A DNA stretch of 64,000 nucleotides from positions 1 through 64,000 of the IMG/VR virus record IMGVR_UViG_3300048588_000136. The stretch is one strand, 5' to 3'. How positions within the stretch are numbered: position 1 is the first letter of the stretch; the number at the start of each line of letters is the position of its first letter. A model generated the notes under the pieces. The model was given only the letters and a program-made list of their open reading frames with translations, ran no database searches and was not told where the DNA came from. This DNA is from a virus. The translations under genes and the position numbers were made by a program. Positions 57,967-64,000 of the stretch are shown here, piece after piece.

Positions 57967-58758
57967 ATGACCACCATCGCCCTAGCCCCTGGCCCAACCT
58001 ACCCCGGCGCCCGCGGCAATGTGTGGTTGCCCATTGTGGCCGTTGCGCCGATTGACACTGTGGCTGTGTTCTACGACCTGCTACTGCACGATACACGACA
58101 GCAACGGCCACGGCTGGAGGTGTGCAAGGCGTTGGAGGTGGCAGCGGCATGGAAGGCGGCGGACATTGCAGCCTATGACTATTGGGATCATCGGGCACAT
58201 AATGGCGAGTATGCCAACGAAACAGCACGGCGATTCTGTGCAAGTCTATCACCTGATTATGGCCCTGGGTGGAACGGTTGTGAAAGCCTAGTAGCCGGCA
58301 GTGTTGACGCAGCGATTATGTTCAACGCCCTGGCCGAATCACCATCGCATCGAATTCATCTATTCGGCATGAATGACTTTTACCGCCGACAGGCACACGT
58401 CGGAATTGCGTGTGCTGTCGGCGGTCGATGGGGCTGGGTGTGGGCGGTGTATATTGCGGAGTGTATTCTAATGTCAATCATTCATTGCACTCCTTGTTTA
58501 ATCTGCCCACTCATCCGCCTTCGCAACGTCCGTTTCCCCGCGTTGACGGTCATGTACACACCCTTCACCGTCATGCCTAGTGCCTTGCCCGCTACCGGCG
58601 GCTTGACGCCTTCGATGCACACCAGCCACACGGCATCGCGCTGCAATTCCGATAGTTCGCTGATGGCGGCGTACAGGCAACGCGTGTCGTCCTGGCGCAA
58701 CACGGTATCTGCAGGATCGTCGCCGCCAGGTAGCCACCACATGGCGTCAATGTCATAG
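57967..58758 (+). CDS. CAP/SCP-domain protein with antisense read-through
   Basis: Residues 50-165 match the CAP superfamily: AADIAAYDYWDHRAHNGEY, a Cys-Glu-Ser step, LAESPSHRIHLFGM and VGIACAVGGRWGWVWAVYIA. The domain is usually complete there. The frame then runs 300 bases antisense to the sigma gene, with composition unlike the domain. The natural stop was probably lost, or a frameshift lies near 58460; in the +1 frame TAA follows at once. The real protein may end near 58480. Confidence 0.62.
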   Translation: MTTIALAPGPTYPGARGNVWLPIVAVAPIDTVAVFYDLLLHDTRQQRPRLEVCKALEVAAAWKAADIAAYDYWDHRAHNGEYANETARRFCASLSPDYGPGWNGCESLVAGSVDAAIMFNALAESPSHRIHLFGMNDFYRRQAHVGIACAVGGRWGWVWAVYIAECILMSIIHCTPCLICPLIRLRNVRFPALTVMYTPFTVMPSALPATGGLTPSMHTSHTASRCNSDSSLMAAYRQRVSSWRNTVSAGSSPPGSHHMASMS

Positions 58759-59033
58759 TGTTGCCGGCGCCATGTTGGACTACGCCGGATGTCGCGGCTG
58801 GTATTGGTGGCGATGGTGGCTACCCAGTTAGTCACACTGTCTGATTGATAGCGGTGCAGGTTGCGCCAGATTTTGATTAGCGACTCCTGTACTGCATCGT
58901 CAATATAGTCGCTGTGTTCGCCAAGTACTCGTCCACACATGGCACGAACGAGCGGTGATGCTGCGGACAGAAACTCATTAATGGCTGCCGGGTCGCCGGA
59001 CTGAGCGGCGGTGATGTGGGATTCAGTTAGCAA
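58482..59033 (-). CDS. ECF-type RNA polymerase sigma factor
   Basis: The 183-residue protein has region 2 (DYIDDAVQESLIKIWRNLHR, residues 42-61; SVTNWVATIATNTSRDIRR) and region 4 (ISELSELQRDAVWLVCIEG ... AGKALGMTVKGVYMTVNAGK). It should redirect host RNA polymerase to certain phage promoters. TTG 59033 is the start, after AGGGGATGATAC. No anti-sigma factor is adjacent. Confidence 0.8.
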   Translation of the reverse strand: MLTESHITAAQSGDPAAINEFLSAASPLVRAMCGRVLGEHSDYIDDAVQESLIKIWRNLHRYQSDSVTNWVATIATNTSRDIRRSPTWRRQHYDIDAMWWLPGGDDPADTVLRQDDTRCLYAAISELSELQRDAVWLVCIEGVKPPVAGKALGMTVKGVYMTVNAGKRTLRRRMSGQIKQGVQ

Positions 59034-59036
59034 GTA

Positions 59037-59129
59037 TCATCCCCTGCTATATAGCACAGTGCGCCTGGATCTGGCGGTACGTCCACCGTCCATCGTCTGT
59101 AGTTTCTCAATCAGTTCTTTGACTGTCAT
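59037..59129 (-). CDS. Tiny basic protein
   Basis: A 30-residue frame starts at ATG 59129 after AAAGGAA and stops 4 bases before the sigma start. It is probably a coupling peptide or small regulator. Confidence 0.4.
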   Translation of the reverse strand: MTVKELIEKLQTMDGGRTARSRRTVLYSRG

Positions 59130-59302
59130 ATCGCATTCCTTTCATGGTGGCAACCGCGCCGCCTTTCTAATTCCGCTATACGGGCGCGTGCCTTACGTAG
59201 TTCGTCTGCCGTCTCCAGGTACAAAATAGTGATATTTTCCAACTCTTCGACCAGCCTGTCTGTATCGTGCCTATACTGTGGATAGCTAACGGGTTCCATC
59301 AT
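59126..59302 (-). CDS. Small coiled-coil protein
   Basis: A 58-residue frame starts at ATG 59302 (AAAGGTGATGCAGG upstream) and overlaps the next gene (ATGA). It is a coiled coil (DRLVEELENITILYLETADE). The function is unknown. Confidence 0.5.
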   Translation of the reverse strand: MMEPVSYPQYRHDTDRLVEELENITILYLETADELRKARARIAELERRRGCHHERNAI

Positions 59303-59350
59303 CCTGCATCACCTTTCCTACAACCACGGCGGCACCCATCACGCCACCGG

Positions 59351-59533
59351 TCAGGCATACCACTTGCCTACTTTGTTCCACTCATCAACCACGGCGCTGA
59401 ATCCAAGTTTATTCAGCAATTCACACAGGATGTCATCAGCTTCGCTGTGTGCTGATTCATAGTCCATGTTTTCCACTTGCACTTTCAGCTTTTCGATAGC
59501 TTCTGCCATCAACTGCTGTTCTTTCTTCGTCAT
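59351..59533 (-). CDS. Small acidic helical protein
   Basis: The 60-residue protein starts at ATG 59533 after TAGGAG. It is helical and acidic (NMDYESAHSEADDILCELLN). Confidence 0.55.
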   Translation of the reverse strand: MTKKEQQLMAEAIEKLKVQVENMDYESAHSEADDILCELLNKLGFSAVVDEWNKVGKWYA

Positions 59534-59543
59534 ACATCTACTC

Positions 59544-59903
59544 CTAGATTTTAGTCCAATCAACACGTTCAGAGTAATAACCGTTCGATGTACCGTACCA
59601 TCGAATATCAACATACCCCTTGATGGTGGCGAGCTTGTAAAATGTCCATGTAAGCGAATCATCATATTCGCCAAGCTTTTCGCCACCGTCGTTGCTTGCT
59701 TCATCGGCCATCAGGATGGGCGTGCCAACCAAGTCGCCCAGATCGCCAACGATGGACTCAATGTAGACATTTTCGCAGCATTCCTGTGAATGATAGAGCT
59801 TGTATTTTTCGCCATTTTCTAGCGTGAAAATCAATTTCTCATCACGAACCTGCTCGACACCGGAAAGCGTTTTGCCTTTTAGGTCTTCAAATTTTTCCAG
59901 CAC
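59544..59903 (-). CDS. DUF7448-like small protein
   Basis: The 119-residue beta-rich protein reads [20 protein letters not shown] and [19 protein letters not shown], as in a widespread phage/bacterial family of unknown role. GGTGATGTAAGGTG precedes the start. Confidence 0.62.
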   Translation of the reverse strand: MLEKFEDLKGKTLSGVEQVRDEKLIFTLENGEKYKLYHSQECCENVYIESIVGDLGDLVGTPILMADEASNDGGEKLGEYDDSLTWTFYKLATIKGYVDIRWYGTSNGYYSERVDWTKI

Positions 59904-59904
59904 C

Positions 59905-60393
59905 TTACATCACCTTTCCCGATAAAATTGCGCCACCCACGACGGCGGTAGCCACCAACGCCTTGCCTGCAAACGCCAGCACTAAGGGCATCACGACGAT
60001 TGCGCCAAGAAAACACGCCACTACTACGGCGGCGAAGCAAAGACCTTTCGCAGCCAGGGTAATGCCCGCACGATGTACCCACAGTGCCACCAGCGCCCGC
60101 CACAGCACGGGCACGACTACCGGCATCAGGCGACACAGCGCAACGAGCACAGCCGCACGCACTAACATGGCCAGGGCGAACAATGCGGCGTGGATGATGG
60201 CGGCGGCTACAATGGACACAGCGTGGGCGATGATGGCGAGAGCGGCGGTGATGGCGCCGATGATCAGCGGCGTGATGGTGGTGACGGCGTAGTAGGTCAA
60301 CACGAACACGATTACGATGATGGCGGTCAACAGCGTTGTCTTAATGATAGCACGGACGGCTGTTGTGTCGAGACTATTCACGATTGCATACAT
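59905..60393 (-). CDS. Multi-pass membrane protein
   Basis: The 162-residue protein has at least four membrane helices with few charges ([35 protein letters not shown]). AAAAGGTG precedes ATG 60393. The role is unknown; phage superinfection exclusion is one possibility. Confidence 0.6.
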   Translation of the reverse strand: MYAIVNSLDTTAVRAIIKTTLLTAIIVIVFVLTYYAVTTITPLIIGAITAALAIIAHAVSIVAAAIIHAALFALAMLVRAAVLVALCRLMPVVVPVLWRALVALWVHRAGITLAAKGLCFAAVVVACFLGAIVVMPLVLAFAGKALVATAVVGGAILSGKVM

Positions 60394-60453
60394 TTTACAC
60401 CTTTTCTTTCGGTTGGTGCCACCTCCTTTTCTGCGATGTTTGCTGCTCAGTGG

Positions 60454-60648
60454 CTATTGTTTTGGTCGGTAAATTTTTACTTCTTCAAATCCGATAGCGT
60501 TTAGAATTTTCTTACTTGGGTCACGCCGCCCCAACAAAATATCGTTGAGATAGGGCGTCGATATTTTAAGCCGTGCTGCCAACTCCTTTTGACTACCGGC
60601 TTCGTTCACGAGTTGTTGTAAATACTCAACAAATTCAGCTTTGCTCAT
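60454..60648 (-). CDS. Cro/CI-type HTH protein
   Basis: The 64-residue protein is one HTH: VNEAGSQKELAARLKISTPYL, then NDILLGRRDPSKKIL. It is a Cro-sized regulator. It overlaps the small membrane gene by 14 bases. Confidence 0.7.
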   Translation of the reverse strand: MSKAEFVEYLQQLVNEAGSQKELAARLKISTPYLNDILLGRRDPSKKILNAIGFEEVKIYRPKQ

Positions 60649-60799
60649 CCTTGATAACTCCGATCCATAGTCCTAGAACAATTACCCCAAATGCTGTCGG
60701 CGCAACCTCTACGCCGATAATCGCAATGTTTGGTCTGTACCAACCAAGTCCATGATAGAACTTGGTTGGCCGGTAGCCGATGTAGGCGATGGGGGTCAC
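60635..60799 (-). CDS. Tiny membrane protein, GTG start
   Basis: A 54-residue frame from GTG 60799 to TGA 60637 reads WYRPNIAIIGVEVAPTAFGV and LGLWIGVIK, giving a membrane helix pair. It overlaps both neighbours. GGAG is 11 bases upstream, so the start is uncertain. Confidence 0.5.
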   Translation of the reverse strand: MTPIAYIGYRPTKFYHGLGWYRPNIAIIGVEVAPTAFGVIVLGLWIGVIKDEQS

Positions 60800-61077
60800 A
60801 AGATTTCACGCTCCAGCAATGTGGCCAGTGTTGCGATGATGCTGCGGTCCACAACCTTGCCGGCGATTTTCTCGGCTTCAATGACCGAAAGAATACGGCG
60901 TACCGATTCATCGACCACGCCTTCGACTGTAACAGTTTTGCCGTTGAACAGAATTTCGCCTTCCGGCAAAACAGCAAAGTGCGGTGAAGCTGCCAAGAAT
61001 CTAGGATCGCTATCTGACTCAGCGTATGGGTAAACATCCGCAACTACATGACTATTCTCGAAATGTCTGATATACAT
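60796..61077 (-). CDS. Hypothetical protein
   Basis: The 93-residue protein starts at ATG 61077 after GAAAGGGC. It has a beta-strand core (GEILFNGKTVTVEGVV) and a C-terminal helix. The family is unknown. Confidence 0.58.
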   Translation of the reverse strand: MYIRHFENSHVVADVYPYAESDSDPRFLAASPHFAVLPEGEILFNGKTVTVEGVVDESVRRILSVIEAEKIAGKVVDRSIIATLATLLEREIL

Positions 61078-61165
61078 GATTGCCCTTTCTCTGCTACCTT
61101 GTCCGGCACTTGGGACATCCGGCAATGGTCGGTTTAGTGGCGCCGGGGCTACCGGCTGCGGTGTA

Positions 61166-61363
61166 CTAGGCGAAAATCTCTGACGGATCAATTCCTTGCG
61201 CTAAGAAGATGGCGTTTTCCTCAGCCTGCCGTAGTTCTTCTACTCGTTGGCGACGGGCTAGTTCCCGCTGCATATCTCGTTGCGTCGCCGTTTCGGTTTC
61301 CAACAGCAGGGCGAAGCACCCGTCCTGTTCACGTTTACGCTGCACTAGTTGTCGTCTGTTCAT
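61166..61363 (-). CDS. Coiled-coil basic protein
   Basis: The 65-residue protein is a charged helix (QRKREQDG; RELARRQRVEELRQAEENAI). AGGAGACAATC precedes ATG 61363. Confidence 0.6.
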   Translation of the reverse strand: MNRRQLVQRKREQDGCFALLLETETATQRDMQRELARRQRVEELRQAEENAIFLAQGIDPSEIFA

Positions 61364-61437
61364 GATTGTCTCCTATTATCGCTGGTTAATCGCCTTGATT
61401 CTGCATCCGCCACCGGGATTATCACCGGCTATCTGCA

Positions 61438-61467
61438 TTAAGGCGGGGCAGCAATGCCCCGCCTTAA
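61438..61467. terminator. Perfect 12-bp hairpin
   Basis: TTAAGGCGGGGC and GCCCCGCCTTAA are perfectly paired around AGCAAT. It follows the stop of the 61468 gene on the - strand. The A/T ends may make it work in both directions. Confidence 0.6.
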
Positions 61468-61740
61468 TTAAAATTCGATGGCGATTGTCATCACTTTGTA
61501 GTCAGCGACGTTATGTCCGTTCGCCACACACCAATCGGCCAACTTGCGGTCGGCGGCTGGGAATTTGTACGCCTTGCTGCTAGTCTTCAGTGTGAAGCTA
61601 TCGACATGCTTGCCGATGAGTGTGCCGCTCACTTCTTTCGGGAAGATACCAAAAGTGCGGGTCGCCTTGATTGCCTTATCGCTAAATGGGCCATATTCAC
61701 CAAGTTCGCCGACCGTGTTAGCTAAGTTACCTTTAAACAT
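61468..61740 (-). CDS. Hypothetical protein
   Basis: The 90-residue protein reads GELGEYGPFSDKAIKATR and VMTIAIEF. ATG 61740 follows AGGAGAC. It is first behind an operator-rich promoter, so it is probably expressed early or under repression. Confidence 0.6.
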   Translation of the reverse strand: MFKGNLANTVGELGEYGPFSDKAIKATRTFGIFPKEVSGTLIGKHVDSFTLKTSSKAYKFPAADRKLADWCVANGHNVADYKVMTIAIEF

Positions 61741-61787
61741 TTTCTGTCTCCTTATTCCTGTTGCCGTTTGTTCTTGCCTATGTATCC

Positions 61788-61816
61788 ATTGTACCACCGA
61801 TTCGCTAATTTGTCAA
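61788..61816 (-). promoter_or_regulatory. Promoter of the 61740 gene
   Basis: On the - strand TTGACA (61816-61811), 17 bp, TACAAT (61793-61788). Confidence 0.8.
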
Positions 61817-61834
61817 TACGCAAATTCGCTAATT
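61800..61834. promoter_or_regulatory. Direct-repeat operators
   Basis: ATTCGCTAATT occurs at 61800-61810 (in the promoter spacer) and 61824-61834 (behind -35), 24 bp apart. This arrangement resembles the tandem sites at 14616/14652 but with a different sequence. Confidence 0.6.
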
Positions 61835-61932
61835 ATCGTACGATCACCCTGCGCAATTCATACGATTTACTGCATTTTTGCGTATATTTTCAACTTTTTC
61901 TACTGTCCGCTTTCCTGCCCGCCATCGCCAAC

Positions 61933-61962
61933 AAAAAACGCCCCAACCATGACGGCGGGGCG
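61933..61962 (-). terminator. Terminator of dnaN
   Basis: On the - strand CGCCCC and GGGGCG pair around 12 bases, then TTTTTT. It follows the dnaN stop. Confidence 0.72.
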
Positions 61963-61977
61963 CTCTGTGTGTGTGCC

Positions 61978-63144
61978 TTACTTCGGCGGATGTAGCGGCA
62001 TCACACAATGAATGTATCCATCAGCGCCGACCAGCCTAAACAGCCCCGGTCGAGTCGGCGTGGTCGTCTCCATGACAACCTGAGGCGTGTCCACTTGCGA
62101 TAGGTAGTCAATTAAGTACTTGGCATTGTACAGAATTTCAACCGGCGGGCCATCAGCGGCGCATTCAATATCGCTAGCGTTGTCGCCCATTTCGGCACCG
62201 GTGGCGGCAAGGTGCAATTTTTGTTCAGTCGGATCGACGCTGAACGCTACGATGTTGGCGTTGTCACGCGCGAACAGCAGCGCTACGCGGACGGCCTTAA
62301 GCAATGCTGCTGTATCCACCGTGGTGCGGGTGTTGTAGCTTTTTGGCACCGTCGCCATGTAATCGGGAAACCGAGCATCAATCAACTCGCTGACCAGTTC
62401 CACACGACTGATGATACCGTTGCCGGTTAGCACGAACATCACCTGATTACGTTGCGGCGTAATCAGGCATTGCACTGGCTCACCAGCAGCAGCATCGGCG
62501 CTGATACGTGCCAACTCGCCAAGCGATTTTGCCGGCACAATGACGGTAGTCTTCTCCGGGCCGCCTTCAATCGGTATCGTCCGCACACTGAGCCGATACC
62601 CGTCTGTGGCCGCCATCTTTACGCAGTCAGGTGATAGCGTGACTTCCACACCGGTTAATGTCGGACGGTTCTCATCGGCGCTTGCTGCGAATGTCGTCTG
62701 GTCAATCATCTTGCGCATCTGGGTAACCGGCAACATCGCCTGCGTGATGGTGTCGCCGGACGTCTCGATTATCTGTTCTGCTGGCACAATCAGCGGAAAC
62801 TCAAACGCATCAATCCCCTTCATGTTCGCTTCAAAGCGTGCGCAACTGAGGTGCAGCGTCTGTGTGCGCACTGTCAGTTCCATGTCGATACGATCCGGTG
62901 GCAGGCTGTTGACGAACTCGGACAGCAGGCGGGCCGACACTGTAATCGCCCCTCCATCTTCCACCTTGGCGCCAATCCAACAGTTGATGGCGATCTCGCG
63001 ATTGGTGGCCGCCAAACGTAACTGGTTGCCCTTAGCCTCTAGCAGAATGTTGCTCAGCACGGGCATTGTCGAGCGACTGGACACGGCGCGCACGGTGATT
63101 GACAGCGCTTTGGCTAACGTTTGCTGTGTGGTTGATACTCGCAT
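61978..63144 (-). CDS. dnaN: DNA polymerase III beta subunit (sliding clamp)
   Basis: The 388-residue protein has all three clamp domains: an opening TQQTLAKALSITVRAVSSRS and MPVLSNILLEAKGNQLRLAA; a second with MRKMIDQTTFAASADENRPT LTGV; and a third with VTSELIDARFPDY-like and VVM..TT ending LFRLVGADGYIHCVMPLHPP. It should ring DNA and hold a polymerase, of host or phage. Length fits the family. GAAAGGAA precedes the ATG. It differs enough in its domains to be phage-adapted. Confidence 0.9.
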   Translation of the reverse strand: MRVSTTQQTLAKALSITVRAVSSRSTMPVLSNILLEAKGNQLRLAATNREIAINCWIGAKVEDGGAITVSARLLSEFVNSLPPDRIDMELTVRTQTLHLSCARFEANMKGIDAFEFPLIVPAEQIIETSGDTITQAMLPVTQMRKMIDQTTFAASADENRPTLTGVEVTLSPDCVKMAATDGYRLSVRTIPIEGGPEKTTVIVPAKSLGELARISADAAAGEPVQCLITPQRNQVMFVLTGNGIISRVELVSELIDARFPDYMATVPKSYNTRTTVDTAALLKAVRVALLFARDNANIVAFSVDPTEQKLHLAATGAEMGDNASDIECAADGPPVEILYNAKYLIDYLSQVDTPQVVMETTTPTRPGLFRLVGADGYIHCVMPLHPPK

Positions 63145-63449
63145 AAATTCCTTTCATTGTGGTGGCCGTGCAGTGGCTTTTCTGTTTCTGTCCCCCACCC
63201 GCCCGGCGGCTTTGTCATCGGCTGACCGTCCTGCACATGTTCCACTAGCCACGACCATAGGACGCCGGTAGCTAGGTTGGCAACTATAGTCATTTCATCA
63301 GGTCGTAGAGCGATGCAGTACTCCACCTCGCCTGGGCGCTCGAAGCGAATATACATGGTGTCAACAGGATGCTCTTCTACGAAGCCAGCAGAGAATACTG
63401 CTCCATTACCAGCGTACTCCTGACGTAGTAACTCAAACAGCTTTGCCAT
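63114..63449 (-). CDS. Hypothetical protein
   Basis: The 111-residue protein starts at ATG 63449 after AGGAAAGG. It contains MYIRFERPGEVEYCIALRPD and a Gly/Pro/Lys-rich tail overlapping dnaN by 31 bases. The family is unknown. Confidence 0.58.
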   Translation of the reverse strand: MAKLFELLRQEYAGNGAVFSAGFVEEHPVDTMYIRFERPGEVEYCIALRPDEMTIVANLATGVLWSWLVEHVQDGQPMTKPPGGWGTETEKPLHGHHNERNLCEYQPHSKR

Positions 63450-63861
63450 TTTGGGCCTTTCCTGCTGTTTCAGCGCGGTCGCAAGCTTCTTGCCAAAGCT
63501 TGAGAAAGTCGGCGTACTCCATGCGCTTCTTGAGCATGTTGACAAACTGAAAGTACGGACTAGCGGCCATATCCATACGTTCCCGATGCAACCTGTCCGT
63601 CTTCTCTCGGTTGCGGCGCTTTCTCTCGCTCTCCAGGGCAACGACGGCTGTGCGGCGGGCTTTCAGTGCAACCTCGGCCTTGCGCAGCCAACCACTGTTT
63701 TTTATGCCAGAATCACGGTAGGTGTCGTACTCTAGCCTAATTTTGTCGTCAATCTCCCTCTCTTCATTGCATAGCACCGTGATCCAGTGCTGCAACTTTT
63801 CGTCGTCCAGTTCTGAAACATCTACTACTAATTCCTGGCTAATGCGTGCTTTGACGCCCAT
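63433..63861 (-). CDS. Charged helical hypothetical protein
   Basis: The 142-residue protein is a long charged helix (ALKARRTAVVALESERKRRN REKTD) after an acidic N-terminus. ATG 63861 follows AGGAGTGACA. It may be a DNA-processing helper. It overlaps the next gene by 17 bases. Confidence 0.58.
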   Translation of the reverse strand: MGVKARISQELVVDVSELDDEKLQHWITVLCNEEREIDDKIRLEYDTYRDSGIKNSGWLRKAEVALKARRTAVVALESERKRRNREKTDRLHRERMDMAASPYFQFVNMLKKRMEYADFLKLWQEACDRAETAGKAQNGKAV

Positions 63862-63877
63862 TGTCACTCCTCATTCC

Positions 63878-64000
63878 TCACTTTATCATTTTAGTGATTC
63901 TAATTAATGCCGGATTAGAACCTTCCGGTTTTTTCGGCTGCTTCTTTGCCCGCACTGGCTGCAATCGGCACTCGGCCAGTGCGTCGTTCCAAGTGTCAAA
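63878..64000 (-). CDS. C-terminal end of a gene running past the window
   Basis: The frame is open from base 64000 to TGA at 63880-63878, giving 40 residues (WNDALAECRLQPVRAKKQPK ...). The rest lies beyond the window. It shares the operon direction of the clamp genes. Confidence 0.5.
   Translation of the reverse strand, partial: FDTWNDALAECRLQPVRAKKQPKKPEGSNPALIRITKMIK

Noticed and set aside
60645-61043. 132-residue - strand open frame
   Set aside because: Shadow of the 60796 gene; a better 54-residue membrane frame with GTG 60799 fits the remaining bases.
1-64000. CRISPR array
   Set aside because: No array of 25-40 base repeats with regular spacers was seen.
1-64000. Integrase and attachment sites
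   Set aside because: No tyrosine or serine recombinase motif was found; the excisionase-like HTH at 42322 alone does not prove integration.

Overview
The window looks like most of the genome of a double-stranded DNA tailed bacteriophage, or a prophage or phage-plasmid, with a long non-contractile (siphovirus-like) tail. The evidence is an ordered late module: small and large terminase, portal, MuF-like head protein, protease/scaffold, decoration protein, major capsid, connectors, tail tube, a frameshifted tail chaperone pair, a 1340-residue tape measure, tail hub and a 2266-residue fibre with a self-cleaving-type C-terminal chaperone. Promoters fit the bacterial sigma-70 consensus, Shine-Dalgarno sites are strong, and genes are tightly packed with ATGA/GTGA overlaps. 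The host cannot be named from the sequence. No integrase, lysogeny repressor of classical type, DNA polymerase or attachment site is visible, and genes run off both ends.

Layout. 1-13.8 kb (+): a cytosine-C5 methyltransferase carrying an out-of-frame HNH endonuclease, an adenine/N4-cytosine-type methyltransferase, a kinase-like small protein, many small zinc-ribbon and one-helix membrane proteins, an FtsK-like translocase and a membrane-anchored winged-helix protein. 13.9-15.9 kb (-): a short regulator block with ribbon-helix-helix (RHH) proteins, two good promoters and tandem palindromic operators. 16.2-26.6 kb (+): Lar-like zinc proteins, a CHAT/caspase-like protein with a coiled-coil membrane tail, a metallophosphoesterase, a tRNA-like structured leader, a first fibre, accessory virion proteins, and a ParB-like / Trm1-like methyltransferase pair. 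26.5-27.6 kb (-): a radical SAM enzyme and an RHH regulator. 27.6-39.9 kb (+): packaging, head and tail-tube genes, interrupted by a second tRNA-like RNA and a 2H-phosphoesterase/protease/scaffold fusion. 40-43 kb: a tail gene followed by a reverse-strand cassette of small genes and a small RNA. 43-58.5 kb (+): tape measure, tail tip, fibre, SGNH hydrolase and CAP-domain protein. 58.5-64 kb (-): an ECF-like sigma factor, small membrane proteins, a Cro-like HTH, and a DNA sliding clamp (DnaN) with its own terminator.

How it may work together (inference): the clamp, translocase and methyltransferases serve replication, DNA handling and protection from restriction; the sigma factor and many RHH/HTH proteins time expression; terminators placed directly in front of several genes suggest antitermination or attenuation; the late module builds the particle. 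The best candidates for undescribed biology are the pair of tRNA-like RNAs, the HNH gene nested out of frame in a methyltransferase whose own frame stays open, the CHAT-like membrane protein with an internal start, the 2H-phosphoesterase fused to the prohead protease, and the ParB/Trm1-like/radical SAM cassette next to terminase.
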